Shown here: positions 1 to 9,195 of the stretch, piece by piece
Layout of the letters: every line of letters starts with the position of its first letter
Position numbering within the stretch: position 1 is the first letter of the stretch
DNA from: Erythrobacter sp. HL-111
GTDB lineage: Bacteria > Pseudomonadota > Alphaproteobacteria > Sphingomonadales > Sphingomonadaceae
Assembly: GCF_900105095.1 (NCBI RefSeq)
Contig: NZ_LT629743.1
Span: forward strand, 2,480,001-2,544,000
Reading direction: 5' to 3'
Length of the DNA: 64,000 bases
Program-made: the position numbers and the translations under genes
The notes under the pieces: model-generated
Seen by the model: the letters and a program-made list of their open reading frames with translations, nothing else
What the model was told of the DNA's origin: nothing
Database searches by the model: none

Positions 1-148
1 TGACGTATTTCCTGAGGTGCCTGGGCAGCGAGCCTTCGATCCTCCAGCCCTTCCAGGCATAGACCCACAGGATGATCCGCCGCACGACGCGCGAAAGCAG
101 CGTGGGCTTGCGCGGCACATGCGCCGCCTCGACCGGTTGATGCAGCAA
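1..148 (-). CDS. Lysophospholipid acyltransferase family protein, N-terminus only (runs off left edge)
   Basis: Reading leftwards from a TTG codon at 148, 49 codons stay open to the window edge. The peptide contains the stretch WVYAWKGWRIEGSLP and ends near LRKYV, which resembles the segment just before the catalytic HxxxxD box of glycerol-phosphate or lysophospholipid acyltransferases (PlsC-like). The catalytic box itself would lie outside the window. A GGAGGG Shine-Dalgarno-like run sits about five bases before the TTG. The gene follows mccB on the same strand after a gap of about 90 bases with no other recognisable content. The family call rests on a short match, so it is moderate. Confidence 0.6.
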   Translation of the reverse strand, partial: MLHQPVEAAHVPRKPTLLSRVVRRIILWVYAWKGWRIEGSLPRHLRKYV

Positions 149-239
149 GTGTCCCTCCCAGAGCCGCCCTTTTGGCCTAACCTTTGTAAGTTACGCAAGG
201 GAAAGCGGCAGGGTTTCAGACCCGGCAGCGTACCGCCGG

Positions 240-1847
240 TTACATCCGGAACACGCCGAAGCGGGGCCGTTCGGGAATCGGCGCTTCGAGGCAGGCGGAA
301 AGGGCGAGGCCGAGCACGTCGCGGGTCTGCACCGGGTCCACCACCCCGTCGTCCCACAGCCGCGCGGTGGCGTAGTAGGGATTGCCCTCGTCCTCGTATT
401 TTCGGCGGATCGGGGCCTTGAATGCCTCGGCCTCGCGTTCGTCCCACTTGTCGGCGTCGCGGTGGACGGTGGCGAGGACGGATGCCGCCTGCTCCCCGCC
501 CATCACCGAGATGCGCGCATTGGGCCAGGTGAACAGGAAGCGCGGGGAATAGGCGCGCCCGCACATCCCGTAATTGCCCGCGCCGAAACTGCCGCCGATC
601 ACCACCGTGACCTTGGGCACGGTCGCGGTGGCGACCGCGGTGACGAGCTTCGCGCCGTGCTTGGCGATGCCTTCCGCCTCGTATTTCCCGCCGACCATGA
701 AGCCGGAGATGTTCTGCAGGAACAGGAGCGGAATGCGGCGCTGGCAGGCGAGCTCGATGAAATGCGCGCCCTTCTGCGCGCTTTCGGAGAACAGCACGCC
801 GTTGTTGGCGAGGATCGCGACAGGCATCCCCCAGATATGGGCAAAGCCGCAGACGAGGGTGGAGCCGTAGTGCTGCTTGAACTCGTGGAACTCGGATGCA
901 TCGACCAGCCGCGCGATCACTTCGTGCACGTCATAGGGCGCGCGCACATCCTCGGGGATGAGGGCGTAGAGGTCTTCGGCGTCGAACTTCGGCGGGCGCG
1001 GGTCCTTCAGCTCCACATCCGCCGCCGCGCCGGTGTTCGCGCCGAGATGCGAAACGATATCGCGCACGATGGTGAGCGCGTGCTCGTCGTTCTCGGCGAG
1101 GTGATCGACCACGCCCGATCTCTTCGCGTGGAGGTCGCCGCCGCCCAAATCCTCGGCGCTGATCTCCTCGCCCGTCGCGGCCTTCACCAGCGGCGGGCCG
1201 GCGAGGAAGATCGTGCCCTGGTTGCGGACGATCACCGTCTCGTCGGACATGGCGGGGACATAGGCGCCGCCCGCCGTGCAGGAGCCCATGACGCAGGCGA
1301 TCTGGGGGATGCCGAGTGCCGACATGTTGGCCTGGTTGAAGAAGATCCGCCCGAAATGGTCGCGGTCCGGAAACACCTCGGCCTGATGCGGCAGGTTCGC
1401 CCCGCCACTGTCGACGAGGTAGATGCATGGCAGGCGGTTCTCCTGCGCGATCTCCTGCGCGCGCAGGTGCTTCTTGACCGTCATCGGGTAATAGGTGCCG
1501 CCCTTCACGGTCGCGTCGTTGCACACGATCATGCACTGCCGGCCCGACACACGCCCGATCCCGCAGATGATCGAGGCGGCGTTGACGTCGCCTTCGTACA
1601 TTCCGTTCGCGGCGAGCTGCCCGATCTCGAGGAAGGGCGAGCCGGGATCGAGCAGCCGCTCGACGCGCTCCCGCGGCAGCAGCTTGCCGCGCGCGACATG
1701 GCGTTCGCGCGAACGCTCCGGCCCGCCCAGGGCGGCCTCGGCGACCTTGGCGCGCAATTCCTCGGCGAGCGCCTTGTTGTGCGCGAAGCGGGCCTTCGCC
1801 GGCGGATCCTCGCGGTCGAGTTTCGAGGTGAGGACAGGTGCGGTCAT
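240..1847 (-). CDS. mccB: Methylcrotonyl-CoA carboxylase, carboxyltransferase (beta) subunit
   Basis: At 535 residues this is the usual length of a biotin-dependent acyl-CoA carboxylase beta subunit. Both crotonase-like halves carry their glycine-rich oxyanion motifs: [16 protein letters not shown] near residues 188-203 and [14 protein letters not shown] near 415-430. Its role would be carboxylation of 3-methylcrotonyl-CoA in leucine degradation. That substrate is supported by isovaleryl-CoA dehydrogenase at the head of the same operon. The biotin-carrying alpha subunit is not in the window. A geranyl-CoA or propionyl-CoA carboxylase beta subunit is the alternative, less likely given the neighbours. 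Confidence 0.93.
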   Translation of the reverse strand: MTAPVLTSKLDREDPPAKARFAHNKALAEELRAKVAEAALGGPERSRERHVARGKLLPRERVERLLDPGSPFLEIGQLAANGMYEGDVNAASIICGIGRVSGRQCMIVCNDATVKGGTYYPMTVKKHLRAQEIAQENRLPCIYLVDSGGANLPHQAEVFPDRDHFGRIFFNQANMSALGIPQIACVMGSCTAGGAYVPAMSDETVIVRNQGTIFLAGPPLVKAATGEEISAEDLGGGDLHAKRSGVVDHLAENDEHALTIVRDIVSHLGANTGAAADVELKDPRPPKFDAEDLYALIPEDVRAPYDVHEVIARLVDASEFHEFKQHYGSTLVCGFAHIWGMPVAILANNGVLFSESAQKGAHFIELACQRRIPLLFLQNISGFMVGGKYEAEGIAKHGAKLVTAVATATVPKVTVVIGGSFGAGNYGMCGRAYSPRFLFTWPNARISVMGGEQAASVLATVHRDADKWDEREAEAFKAPIRRKYEDEGNPYYATARLWDDGVVDPVQTRDVLGLALSACLEAPIPERPRFGVFRM

Positions 1848-1850
1848 GTT

Positions 1851-2582
1851 CTAATCCTGAAGAATCCAGCGGAAGGCGCGGCGCAATTCCTGCGTGCCGT
1901 CCCGATCATACCAGCGACCATGCGCCAGAATCACGCGTTCGGGTTGCCAGGCGATCATCTGCCGCGCGACCGCGCGCAGGTCGCGGCGGCGACCGGCGAA
2001 ACTCAGTCGCAGGTCGAGCGGAGCCTTGCCGTCGGGATCGCGGTTGCCGGCAAGACGCGACAGGGTGCGCCAGAAACGCGACCTCACCCGGCGGGGCTCG
2101 AAATTCTCGATCAGGTCCGTCAGGATCAGCGTGCGCGAGGCGCGGTGGAAGAAGACCGCTTCGTCGATCACCGCTCCGCGTGCGACGCGCTGGTCGATCT
2201 CGCCCGCCCAGCCGTCGGGAGCCGCGTCGCCGAGCACGCTTCCCGCGACACCCTTTTTCGCAAGGCCCTGCGCCATGAAGACGCGGGCCTGCGGAAAGGC
2301 CTCGTGCCAGGGCTTCACGAACAGGTGATGGAGGTCGTTCGGCGCGACGATGAACGCGACTGCGCCGAGCCGGGCGATCCCGGCGGCGAGCCCGTCGTGC
2401 CAGGCGATCGGCGAATGGAGCCAGAGGCGGCCCTGCGAGAGCCGGACGATGGTCATGCGCGTCGTGAAGGGAACCGCGAGCGGGCCGAACGGCATCCGCA
2501 CTTCGCCGCCGTCCGCGATCCAGATGTCGTCCGCCACCGGCTTGAGCGTGTCGAGCGGCGCGTAGGGGACGAGCACGCTCAT
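1851..2582 (-). CDS. DUF4336 domain-containing protein
   Basis: The start is placed at the ATG at 2582 ([21 protein letters not shown]), giving 243 residues; a longer frame exists upstream but begins with low-complexity sequence. The body matches my memory of DUF4336 proteins, which resemble the metallo-beta-lactamase fold. Suggestive pieces are LWLHSPI near the N-terminus, APNDLHHLF, the central [10 protein letters not shown] and the C-terminal VILAHGRWY, which could supply metal-binding His and Asp residues. Its stop lies three bases before the mccB start, so it belongs to the leucine operon. No biochemical role is established for the family as far as I know. Confidence 0.75.
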   Translation of the reverse strand: MSVLVPYAPLDTLKPVADDIWIADGGEVRMPFGPLAVPFTTRMTIVRLSQGRLWLHSPIAWHDGLAAGIARLGAVAFIVAPNDLHHLFVKPWHEAFPQARVFMAQGLAKKGVAGSVLGDAAPDGWAGEIDQRVARGAVIDEAVFFHRASRTLILTDLIENFEPRRVRSRFWRTLSRLAGNRDPDGKAPLDLRLSFAGRRRDLRAVARQMIAWQPERVILAHGRWYDRDGTQELRRAFRWILQD

Positions 2583-2631
2583 GCCGCCTCGATTCCGCCG
2601 AGCCGGCCCGGGGACCCCGTCAGCAGGACCT

Positions 2632-2919
2632 TCACGCCGCATCTCCCTCCGTTTCCGCACCGCCATCACCGCGCCCCGCGATAAGATAGCGATAGACCCC
2701 GACGAGGTTGATCGCGAGGAGCCCGATGTTCTGCAAGCCGATCCCCTGCCCCTCGTCGTTCATGAACCCCCACGCGATCAGCGCGATCGAGGAGGTGACG
2801 AAGATCACGAAGCCCCAGCCGGTCGGCCGCGTGCCGAGATTGAGCGAGACGATGAAGGCGGCGACGAGCCCCGCGCCGGACCCGTAATATTGCAGGACGG
2901 CAAGGAGGGTTTCGCTCAA
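2632..2919 (-). CDS. Small membrane protein, function unknown
   Basis: This 95-residue protein has about three hydrophobic segments (residues 7-25, 35-52 and 64-82) and a short acidic C-terminus, so it is probably an integral inner-membrane protein. It starts with TTG in a TTGA overlap with the stop of the preceding isovaleryl-CoA dehydrogenase gene, implying translational coupling. I do not recognise the family. Its place inside a leucine degradation operon does not by itself indicate a role in that pathway. Confidence 0.65.
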   Translation of the reverse strand: MSETLLAVLQYYGSGAGLVAAFIVSLNLGTRPTGWGFVIFVTSSIALIAWGFMNDEGQGIGLQNIGLLAINLVGVYRYLIAGRGDGGAETEGDAA

Positions 2920-4082
2920 TGTGCCGCCCCGATCAGCTCGCGCCCGATCAGCATCCGGCGGATCTCGTTCGTGCCCGCGCCGATGTCGAGCAGCTTCGCG
3001 TCGCGCATATACCGCTCCACCGGCCAGTCGGTGGTGTAGCCCGCCCCGCCCAGCGCCTGGACGCTTTCCGCCGCCACGCGGAAGGCGTTTTCGGAGGCGA
3101 GCAGGATCGCCCCCGCCGCATCGAAGCGGGTGGTGCGGCCCTTGTCGCAGGCCTTCGCCACGGCATAGGTGTAGGCCCGCGCCGATTGCAGCGCGACATA
3201 CATGTCGGCGACCTTGGCCTGCATGATCTGGAAGCTCCCGATGGGTTTCCCGAACTGCTTGCGCTCGCGAAGGTAGGGAATGACCGTATCGAGGCAGGCC
3301 TGCATGATGCCGAGCTGCAATCCGGCGAGCACGACCCGCTCGTAGTCGAGCCCGCTCATCAGCACGCCGACCCCGCCATTGACCGGGCCCATCACGCGAT
3401 CCTCGGGCACGTGGCAGTCCTCGAACACCAGTTCGGCGGTGGGCGAACCTTTCATGCCGACCTTGTCGATCTTCTGGCCGATCGAAAAGCCCTCGTCGCC
3501 CTTCTCGATCAGGAAGGCGGTGATGCCGCGGCTGCCCGCCTCGCTGTCGGTCTTGGCATAGACCACCAGCGTGTCGGCCTCGGGCGCGTTGGTGATCCAG
3601 AACTTGGTCCCGTTGAGGACATAGCCCCCCTGAACCGCCTCCGCCTTCAGCTTCATCGAGACCACGTCCGACCCCGCGCCCGCTTCGGACATGGCGAGGC
3701 TGCCGACGTGTTCGCCGCTGATGAGTTTCGGAAGATATTTCGCCTTCTGCTCGTCATCGCCCCAGCGGCGGATCTGGTTGAGGCAGAGGTTCGAATGCGC
3801 GCCGTAGGAAAGCCCCACGCTGGCGCTCGCCCGGCTCACCTCTTCGACGGCGATGACGTGTTCGAGATAGCCGAGCCCCAATCCGCCCCATTCCTCTTCC
3901 ACCGTGATGCCGTGCAGGCCGAGCTCGCCCATCGGCTCCCACAATTCGCGCGGGAAACGGTCCTCGCGGTCGGTCCGCTCGGCAAGCGGGGCGATCCGTT
4001 CGTCGGCAAAGCGGGCGGTGGTGTCGCGGATCATCTCGGCATTGTCGCCGAGCTGGAAGTCGAAATCGGGGGTGGCTCGCAT
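2916..4082 (-). CDS. ivd: Isovaleryl-CoA dehydrogenase
   Basis: From the ATG at 4082 ([13 protein letters not shown]) the protein is 388 residues, typical for a flavin acyl-CoA dehydrogenase. The acyl-CoA dehydrogenase signature reads [12 protein letters not shown], and the C-terminal motif is [19 protein letters not shown]. The usual C-terminal catalytic Glu (YEGT motif) is replaced by GAGTNEI. A Glu is present in [13 protein letters not shown], where isovaleryl-CoA dehydrogenases place their catalytic base. Together with mccB downstream this supports the leucine pathway assignment. It oxidises isovaleryl-CoA to 3-methylcrotonyl-CoA and passes electrons to ETF. It heads the operon running down to mccB. 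Confidence 0.92.
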   Translation of the reverse strand: MRATPDFDFQLGDNAEMIRDTTARFADERIAPLAERTDREDRFPRELWEPMGELGLHGITVEEEWGGLGLGYLEHVIAVEEVSRASASVGLSYGAHSNLCLNQIRRWGDDEQKAKYLPKLISGEHVGSLAMSEAGAGSDVVSMKLKAEAVQGGYVLNGTKFWITNAPEADTLVVYAKTDSEAGSRGITAFLIEKGDEGFSIGQKIDKVGMKGSPTAELVFEDCHVPEDRVMGPVNGGVGVLMSGLDYERVVLAGLQLGIMQACLDTVIPYLRERKQFGKPIGSFQIMQAKVADMYVALQSARAYTYAVAKACDKGRTTRFDAAGAILLASENAFRVAAESVQALGGAGYTTDWPVERYMRDAKLLDIGAGTNEIRRMLIGRELIGAAH

Positions 4083-4224
4083 GGAAATCCTCGGGGTCTC
4101 TCTCGATGGGCGCTTACGCTGCCCATTCGCTCTCCCACGGCGCATAGCAACGCGGTGGGCAAAGGCAAACCGCGCCGAGGCGAGGCGGCGCGCGCCCGCT
4201 TTCGCCGGATGCGGCGCCGGTGTT

Positions 4225-4252
4225 TTGACGGCGGGCGGGCTTGTTGTATGCT
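4225..4252 (+). promoter_or_regulatory. Sigma-70-like promoter of the HWE kinase gene
   Basis: TTGACG at 4225-4230 and TATGCT at 4247-4252 are separated by 16 bases in the roughly 200-base intergenic region divergent from ivd. A transcript from here would begin near 4259. It would be followed by a GAAGGA Shine-Dalgarno element at 4273-4278 and a CTG codon at 4286. Confidence 0.6.
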
Positions 4253-4285
4253 CGGTCCAGGTGAACCGGCGCGAAGGATAGACGT

Positions 4286-5797
4286 CTGACCCATCCTGAG
4301 CCCTTTCCTTGGCCCGCCGGCACCCCGCCCGCCAGCGATTATTGCAGCGAAGACAGACGCTTGTGCGTCCTCGCCAGTTTCGAACTCGACGCGATCGACG
4401 GCGATCCCGAACTCGCGCGGCTCGCCCGCTTCGCGGCGCACCTGTGCGGGACGGAACAGGCGGCGGTGAGCATCGTCGAGGCCGAGCGGCAGTATTTCGT
4501 CGCCCGCACGGGCTGGGACGTCGACGCGACGCCGCGTTCGACCAGCATCTGCGCCCACGCGATGACCGGCGGGGCGATCTTCGAAGTCCCCGATGCGAGC
4601 GCGGATGATCGCTTCGCCGGGTTCGAGGCGGTCGCGGGCAAGCGGCAGATCCGGTTCTACGCCGGGGCGCCGCTGATCTCGGCCGAGGGCGCCCCGCTCG
4701 GCGCGCTCTGCGTCACCGACCGCGCGGCCCGGCCGGGCGGCCTCACCGACCTGCAGCGCGAAGGGCTCACCGTGCTGGCCGAAGCGGTCAAGCGCCGGAT
4801 CGAGACCCATCGCCAGGCGCGCGAGAGCGTCGCCACCATCCGGGCGAGCGCCGACAGGCTGCAATTCATGCTCGATTCGGTCCCCGACATCGCCTGGTCC
4901 GCCTCGCCCGGGGTACAGTTCGATTACTTCAACGCGCGCTATGCCGAAGTCACGGGCCAACCCGCTCCGCGCACGGTCGAGGACTGGCGCGCGGTGATCC
5001 ACCCCGAGGATTACGAGACCAGCCTCGCCAAGCTCTCCGAGGCGATGACGAGCGCGACCCTGTTCGAGGACGAATGGCGGCTGCGCGTCGCCGACGGGAG
5101 CTATCGCTGGGTGCTGAGCCGCGCGGTCCCCTCCTCGAGCGATCCCGCGACCGCGCGCTGGTTCGGGACGATCACCGACATCGACGACGCGCATCGCATA
5201 TCGGAGGAACGCGAACTGCTCGCGGGCGAACTCGCGCACCGAATCAAGAACATCTTCTCGGTCATCGTCGGGCTGATCTCGCTTCACGCGCGGGGCGCGG
5301 CGACGCACCGCGAATTCGCCGAGGTGCTGACCGCCCATGTCAGGGCGCTGTCGCGGGCGCACGACTACGCGCTGCAACTGGGCGAGCATCGCTCGAGCGA
5401 CCTGGCCGATCTCCTGCGCGTGCTGATGGCGCCCTATGGCGCGCCCGGCGCCGATGCGGTGGTGATCTCGGGCGAAACGATCGAGCCCGGCCGGCGGGCG
5501 GCGACCCCGCTCGCGCTCGCCTTTCACGAACTGGCGACAAATTCGGCGAAATACGGCGCGCTCGGCAGCGAAGGGGGGCAGGTGGCGATCCACCTTGCCG
5601 AGGAAGCGGGCCGGGTCGTCATCGAATGGACCGAACGCGGCGGCCCGGAAACCCGCCCGCCCGCGGACGAGGGGTTCGGCTCGCGGCTGATGAAGAGGGC
5701 GATCGAACGCCAGCTCGGCGGGACGATCGAGCAGGAATGGCGGCCCGAAGGGCTCGCCGTGCGGATTGCCGTCCCGCTCGAGCGGATCCTGCGCTAG
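4286..5797 (+). CDS. GAF-PAS sensor histidine kinase of the HWE family
   Basis: Domain order is an N-terminal GAF domain (about residues 30-170, with [22 protein letters not shown] leading in), a PAS fold (about 190-300, ending [17 protein letters not shown]) and an HWE-type kinase. The phospho-accepting His is near residue 318 in [12 protein letters not shown], and the ATPase N-box is [13 protein letters not shown]. No transmembrane segment is visible, so it is probably cytosolic. The GAF reading frame continues upstream of the first standard start (TTG, 4361) back to CTG at 4286, which has GAAGGA seven bases ahead. CTG is therefore preferred, giving 503 residues. No response regulator is adjacent. 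HWE kinases often signal to PhyR-type or single-domain regulators. Confidence 0.85.
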   Translation: MTHPEPFPWPAGTPPASDYCSEDRRLCVLASFELDAIDGDPELARLARFAAHLCGTEQAAVSIVEAERQYFVARTGWDVDATPRSTSICAHAMTGGAIFEVPDASADDRFAGFEAVAGKRQIRFYAGAPLISAEGAPLGALCVTDRAARPGGLTDLQREGLTVLAEAVKRRIETHRQARESVATIRASADRLQFMLDSVPDIAWSASPGVQFDYFNARYAEVTGQPAPRTVEDWRAVIHPEDYETSLAKLSEAMTSATLFEDEWRLRVADGSYRWVLSRAVPSSSDPATARWFGTITDIDDAHRISEERELLAGELAHRIKNIFSVIVGLISLHARGAATHREFAEVLTAHVRALSRAHDYALQLGEHRSSDLADLLRVLMAPYGAPGADAVVISGETIEPGRRAATPLALAFHELATNSAKYGALGSEGGQVAIHLAEEAGRVVIEWTERGGPETRPPADEGFGSRLMKRAIERQLGGTIEQEWRPEGLAVRIAVPLERILR

Positions 5798-5847
5798 GCC
5801 CGCGCGCACTTGGCGCGGCCGCGCTTCGGTTCTAGGCTTGCCCGGTC

Positions 5848-6384
5848 GTGACCCGGTCCAGCCCCCTCCTGCTTGTCGCCCCGCTCCTCCTCGTCGCCTG
5901 CGAAGGAGCGGAGGTGATCTCCCCGGCCGAGACGGCGCGGGGCGGCGGGGGCGACCGTGAGCGGAGCGAGGAAACCGGGGAGGAAACCCGCCGCGAAAGG
6001 CGGCCGGTCGAGCGCATCGCCATGGCGGAAACCGCCTGGCTGGTGATCGGCCGGGACGGGGCGGTCTACACCACCCAGTTCGACGGCGACGGGACCTATC
6101 GCGACTACCGCAACGGCGAATTCCTGCAGTCCGGCACCTGGCGGCGGCGCGAGGACGGGCTGCTGTGCTTCTCGCCCGCGAAGCGCGACCGGCAGGGGGC
6201 CTGTTGGGAAACGCAGGGGCTCGCAGAGGACGGGACGATGCCCGCGCTCGACCCCGACGGGCGGGCGATCGAACTGCGCCGGGTGAGTTATCGCCCGCCG
6301 CAGGCCGGCGAGACGGGCGCGGACGACGAGGACGGCGGGAACGGCGGGAACGGCGACGCGCCCGACGAAGAGACCGCAGGCTAG
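5848..6384 (+). CDS. Small putative lipoprotein
   Basis: Starting at GTG (5848), this 178-residue protein has a short hydrophobic signal and a lipobox-like LLLVAC, with the Cys at about residue 18, so it is predicted to be lipid-anchored. A charged linker follows. A compact domain of roughly 60 residues (WLVIGRDGAVYTTQFDGDGTY to ACWETQG) looks beta-rich, and the tail is acidic and Gly-rich. I do not recognise a characterised family. It lies between the kinase and the osmoprotectant transporter on the same strand, with its stop 10 bases before the next gene, so it may be co-transcribed. Confidence 0.7.
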   Translation: MTRSSPLLLVAPLLLVACEGAEVISPAETARGGGGDRERSEETGEETRRERRPVERIAMAETAWLVIGRDGAVYTTQFDGDGTYRDYRNGEFLQSGTWRRREDGLLCFSPAKRDRQGACWETQGLAEDGTMPALDPDGRAIELRRVSYRPPQAGETGADDEDGGNGGNGDAPDEETAG

Positions 6385-6394
6385 GCCCATCCGC

Positions 6395-7186
6395 ATGGAC
6401 GATATGCCATCCCGGCGCGGCGGCGCGCTGCTGACCTTCGAGCGTGTCGAGCGGCGCTATGGCGATGCGGGCGAGATCGTCGCGGTCGGCGGCGTCAGCC
6501 TCGAGGTCGCCGCGGGCAGCTTCGTCGCGCTGGTCGGTGCCTCGGGCTCGGGCAAGTCGACCCTGCTCAAGATGGTCAACACGCTGGTCGAACCCACCGC
6601 GGGCCGGGTCCTGTTCGCGGGCGAGGATGTCGCCGGGGCGAGGCCCGCCGCCCTGCGCCGGCGGATCGGCTATGTCTTCCAGGGGATCGGCCTGTTCCCG
6701 CACATGCGGGTGGGCGAGAACATCGCGATCGGCCCGCGCCTTGCCGGCGAGACCCTGCCCGAAGACCGCATCGCGGACCTCCTCGGCCTCGTCGAACTCG
6801 ATCCCGGGATGGCGCAGCGGATGCCCGACGAGCTGTCGGGCGGCCAGCGCCAGCGCGTCGGGGTGGCCCGCGCGCTCGCCGGCGATCCCGAACTGCTGCT
6901 GATGGACGAACCTTTCGGCGCACTGGACCCGATCACGCGCGATGCGCTGGGCGAGACGGTGCGGGCCCTGCACGACCGGCTGGGCCTCACCACCGTCATG
7001 GTCACGCATGACATGGCCGAGGCCCTGCTGCTGTCGGACCGCGTGCTGGTGATGGACGAAGGGCGCGTGGTCGCCGACGAAACGCCGCAGGCCCTGCTCG
7101 CCGGGGAAGGGGGCGCGGTCGCGCAGGGCCTCGTCGCGGTGCCGCGCGACCAGGCGGAAAAGCTCGCCCGGATGGAGCGGGGGTAG
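6395..7186 (+). CDS. Osmoprotectant (glycine betaine/choline/carnitine-type) ABC transporter ATPase
   Basis: This 263-residue ATPase has Walker A GASGSGKST, signature LSGGQRQRVGVARAL and Walker B LLMDEPFGALDP followed by the switch His in MVTHDM. It resembles OpuCA/OsmV-type ATPases, though no CBS pair is evident at the C-terminus, so ionic-strength sensing through CBS domains is not expected. Its TAG stop shares one base with the GTG start of the fused permease/binding protein, so the two form a transcription unit. Substrate is inferred from the partner's OpuC-type binding domain. Confidence 0.85.
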   Translation: MDDMPSRRGGALLTFERVERRYGDAGEIVAVGGVSLEVAAGSFVALVGASGSGKSTLLKMVNTLVEPTAGRVLFAGEDVAGARPAALRRRIGYVFQGIGLFPHMRVGENIAIGPRLAGETLPEDRIADLLGLVELDPGMAQRMPDELSGGQRQRVGVARALAGDPELLLMDEPFGALDPITRDALGETVRALHDRLGLTTVMVTHDMAEALLLSDRVLVMDEGRVVADETPQALLAGEGGAVAQGLVAVPRDQAEKLARMERG

Positions 7187-8724
7187 TGGAGGGTTTCGCG
7201 GGCATCCTGCTCGGCCTCGGCGACAAGCTCGCCGCCCATGTCGTGCTCGCCGCGAGCGCGATCCTGCTCGGCATGGCGGTCGCGCTCCCGCTCGCGGTCT
7301 GGGCCAGCCGGTCGCGCCCGGTCGCGCGCATCGCGCTCGGCTTCGCGAGCCTCGTCCAGACGATCCCGGCGCTCGCCCTGCTCGCGCTGTTCTTCCCGAT
7401 CCTGCTGTCGCTGCGCGCGGTGCTGGGCGAGGACCTGCCGACCCTCGGCTTCCTCCCCGCCCTGCTCGCGCTCGCGCTCTACGCCCTGCTGCCGATCCTC
7501 AGGAACGCCGTCACCGCGCAGGCCAATCTCGATCCCGGCGTGCTCGAGGCGGCGGACGGCGTCGGCATGACGCCGTGGCAGAAGCTTGCCCTGGTCGAGG
7601 CACCGCTGTCCGCGCCGTTCGTCATGGCCGGCATCCGCACCGCGAGCGTGTGGACCATCGGCGCGGCCACGCTCTCGACCACGATCGGCCAGCCGAGCCT
7701 CGGCGACCCGATCTTCGCCGGGCTCCAGACCCAGAACTGGGCGCTGGTGCTCGCCGGCTGCGTCGCGAGCGCGGGGCTGGCGCTGGTCGCGGACAGCCTG
7801 CTCGGGCTGATCGAGACGGGCCTTGCGAAGCGCCGTCGCTGGATGTGGGGGGCAGGGCTCGTCGCGGTCGCGCTGGGCGTGTTCGCCGCGCTCGCATGGC
7901 AGAACGCGGGCGAGGACGAGGACACCGTCGTGATCGCCGCCAAGCAGTTTTCCGAGCAGTACATCCTCGCCCAGCTGGTCGGATCGCGGCTCGAACAGGC
8001 GGGCTACGGTGTCGAATATCGCGACGGGCTCGGCTCGGCCGTGGTCCACAGTGCGGTGGCGAGTTCGGACGTGGACATCTCGATCGACTACACCGGCACG
8101 ATCTGGACCAACGAGATGAAGCGCACCGGCAGCGTCCCGCGCGACGAAATGTTCGAACGGATCAGGCAATGGGACATGGAAACGAACGGCGTGCTGGTGC
8201 TCGGCCGGCTCGGGTTCGAGAACGCCTACGCCTTCGCCATGCGGCGCGACCGGGCGGAGGCGCTGGGCGTCGAAACCCTCGCCGACCTGGCGCGGGCCGC
8301 CCCGCGCCTGACCGTCGGCGGCGATCCGGAATTCTTCGAGCGGCCCGAATGGATCGCGGTGCGCGAAGCCTACGGAATGCGCTTTGCCGAGACGCGCAAT
8401 TTCTCGCCCACCTTCATGTACAACGCGCTGGTTTCGGGCGAGGCCGACGTGATCAGCGCCTACACCTCCGACGGGCGCATCGCGGCCTATGACCTCGTCG
8501 TGATCGGGGACCCGAAGGAGGCGCTGCCGTCCTACGACGCGATGCTGATGCTGAGCCCGCGCGTCGCCGGGGACGAGCGGCTGAAGGCCGCGCTCGAACC
8601 GCTGGTCGGCGCGATCGACGTCGAGGCGATGCGCCGGGCGAACTTCATGGTCGACCGCAAGGACGAGGACAAGGCGAGCCCCGCCCAGGCCGCCCGCTGG
8701 CTGGCAGGCGAGATCGGGCCTTAG
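7186..8724 (+). CDS. Osmoprotectant ABC transporter permease fused to its substrate-binding domain
   Basis: The 512-residue protein begins at GTG 7186. The first roughly 210 residues form a multi-helix permease with a recognisable EAA loop (LEAADGVGMTPWQKLALVEAP). After another hydrophobic helix (GAGLVAVALGVFAALAW) comes an OpuAC/ProX-like binding domain starting near VVIAAKQFSEQYILAQLVG and running to the C-terminus. Such translational fusions are known in the OpuC/OsmU-like family and place the binding domain tethered in the periplasm. Together with the upstream ATPase this forms a complete two-gene importer for glycine betaine, choline or similar compatible solutes. The exact substrate cannot be read from sequence. 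Confidence 0.87.
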   Translation: MEGFAGILLGLGDKLAAHVVLAASAILLGMAVALPLAVWASRSRPVARIALGFASLVQTIPALALLALFFPILLSLRAVLGEDLPTLGFLPALLALALYALLPILRNAVTAQANLDPGVLEAADGVGMTPWQKLALVEAPLSAPFVMAGIRTASVWTIGAATLSTTIGQPSLGDPIFAGLQTQNWALVLAGCVASAGLALVADSLLGLIETGLAKRRRWMWGAGLVAVALGVFAALAWQNAGEDEDTVVIAAKQFSEQYILAQLVGSRLEQAGYGVEYRDGLGSAVVHSAVASSDVDISIDYTGTIWTNEMKRTGSVPRDEMFERIRQWDMETNGVLVLGRLGFENAYAFAMRRDRAEALGVETLADLARAAPRLTVGGDPEFFERPEWIAVREAYGMRFAETRNFSPTFMYNALVSGEADVISAYTSDGRIAAYDLVVIGDPKEALPSYDAMLMLSPRVAGDERLKAALEPLVGAIDVEAMRRANFMVDRKDEDKASPAQAARWLAGEIGP

Positions 8725-9173
8725 CGGGCGCGGGTCCAGACCTGCGTTTGGCAGAGGAAGGCGATGCAGCCCTTGACCTCCAGCCGGTCGCGCCCCTTGC
8801 GGCGGATGACCGAGCGATAGCTCCTGCCGCTCTTGGGATCGTAGATCCGCCCGCGCCAGAGGTCCTCCTCCTCCGAAAAGCCGGAGAGCACGGGGAGGCC
8901 GAGGAGCCTGCGGCGGCGCAGTTCGGGGTCGGGGTTGTTGACGTCGCGCTGGTCCGCCCCGTCGGGCGGCGGCACGAGGAAGCGCGCGATCCGCCCGCAG
9001 GTCGACCTGCCGCAAGCGCCCACGTCGATCACCGCATCGCGCTCCTCGGTCACCCAGCGCCCGGCGATGGGATCGGCGGCGTTCGCCGGGGCGGCGAGGA
9101 GCAGGAAGGGGAGCAGGAAGGGGAGCAGGGCGGGAAGCAGGGCGGGGACGGGGGCGCGAAGGGGCATGGGCAC
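8721..9173 (-). CDS. DUF2147 domain-containing periplasmic protein
   Basis: The 150-residue product has an N-terminal signal peptide ending near ANA-ADPIAG, followed by the DUF2147 pattern: IAGRWVTEERDAVIDVGACG, the paired cysteines in ACGRSTCGRIARF, then LWRGRIYDPKSGRSYRS and a C-terminal VKGCIAFLCQTQVWTR. GTG at 9173 and ATG at 9167 are both possible starts. It converges with the osmoprotectant gene, overlapping by four bases. The signal peptide is encoded by a 12-bp tandem repeat. The function of the family is unknown, although members are common secreted proteins in sphingomonads. Confidence 0.85.
   Translation of the reverse strand: MPMPLRAPVPALLPALLPFLLPFLLLAAPANAADPIAGRWVTEERDAVIDVGACGRSTCGRIARFLVPPPDGADQRDVNNPDPELRRRRLLGLPVLSGFSEEEDLWRGRIYDPKSGRSYRSVIRRKGRDRLEVKGCIAFLCQTQVWTRAR
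9099..9146. repeat. Four 12-bp tandem units inside the DUF2147 signal peptide
   Basis: Units of the form GAGCAGGAAGGG occur at 9099-9110 and 9111-9122. Two diverged copies (GAGCAGGGCGGG and AAGCAGGGCGGG) follow at 9123-9146. On the coding strand they give repeating LLPF/LLPA blocks in the hydrophobic core of the signal peptide. Unit loss or gain would keep frame and only change signal length. Confidence 0.8.
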
Positions 9174-9195
9174 GCCATAGCACGCATCCGGTGCG

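Noticed and set aside
462..2684. Very long open frames antisense to real genes (also at 13810-16470, 20483-23143, 16506-18752, 53939-57829 and others)
   Set aside because: High-GC DNA leaves antisense frames open. These translations are Arg/Asp/Gly/Ala-rich without motifs, while the opposite strand encodes full conserved families.
4361..5797. TTG at 4361 as the start of the HWE kinase
   Set aside because: It would remove the conserved N-terminal end of the GAF domain and has no ribosome-binding site, whereas CTG 4286 has a well-spaced GAAGGA and upstream promoter.
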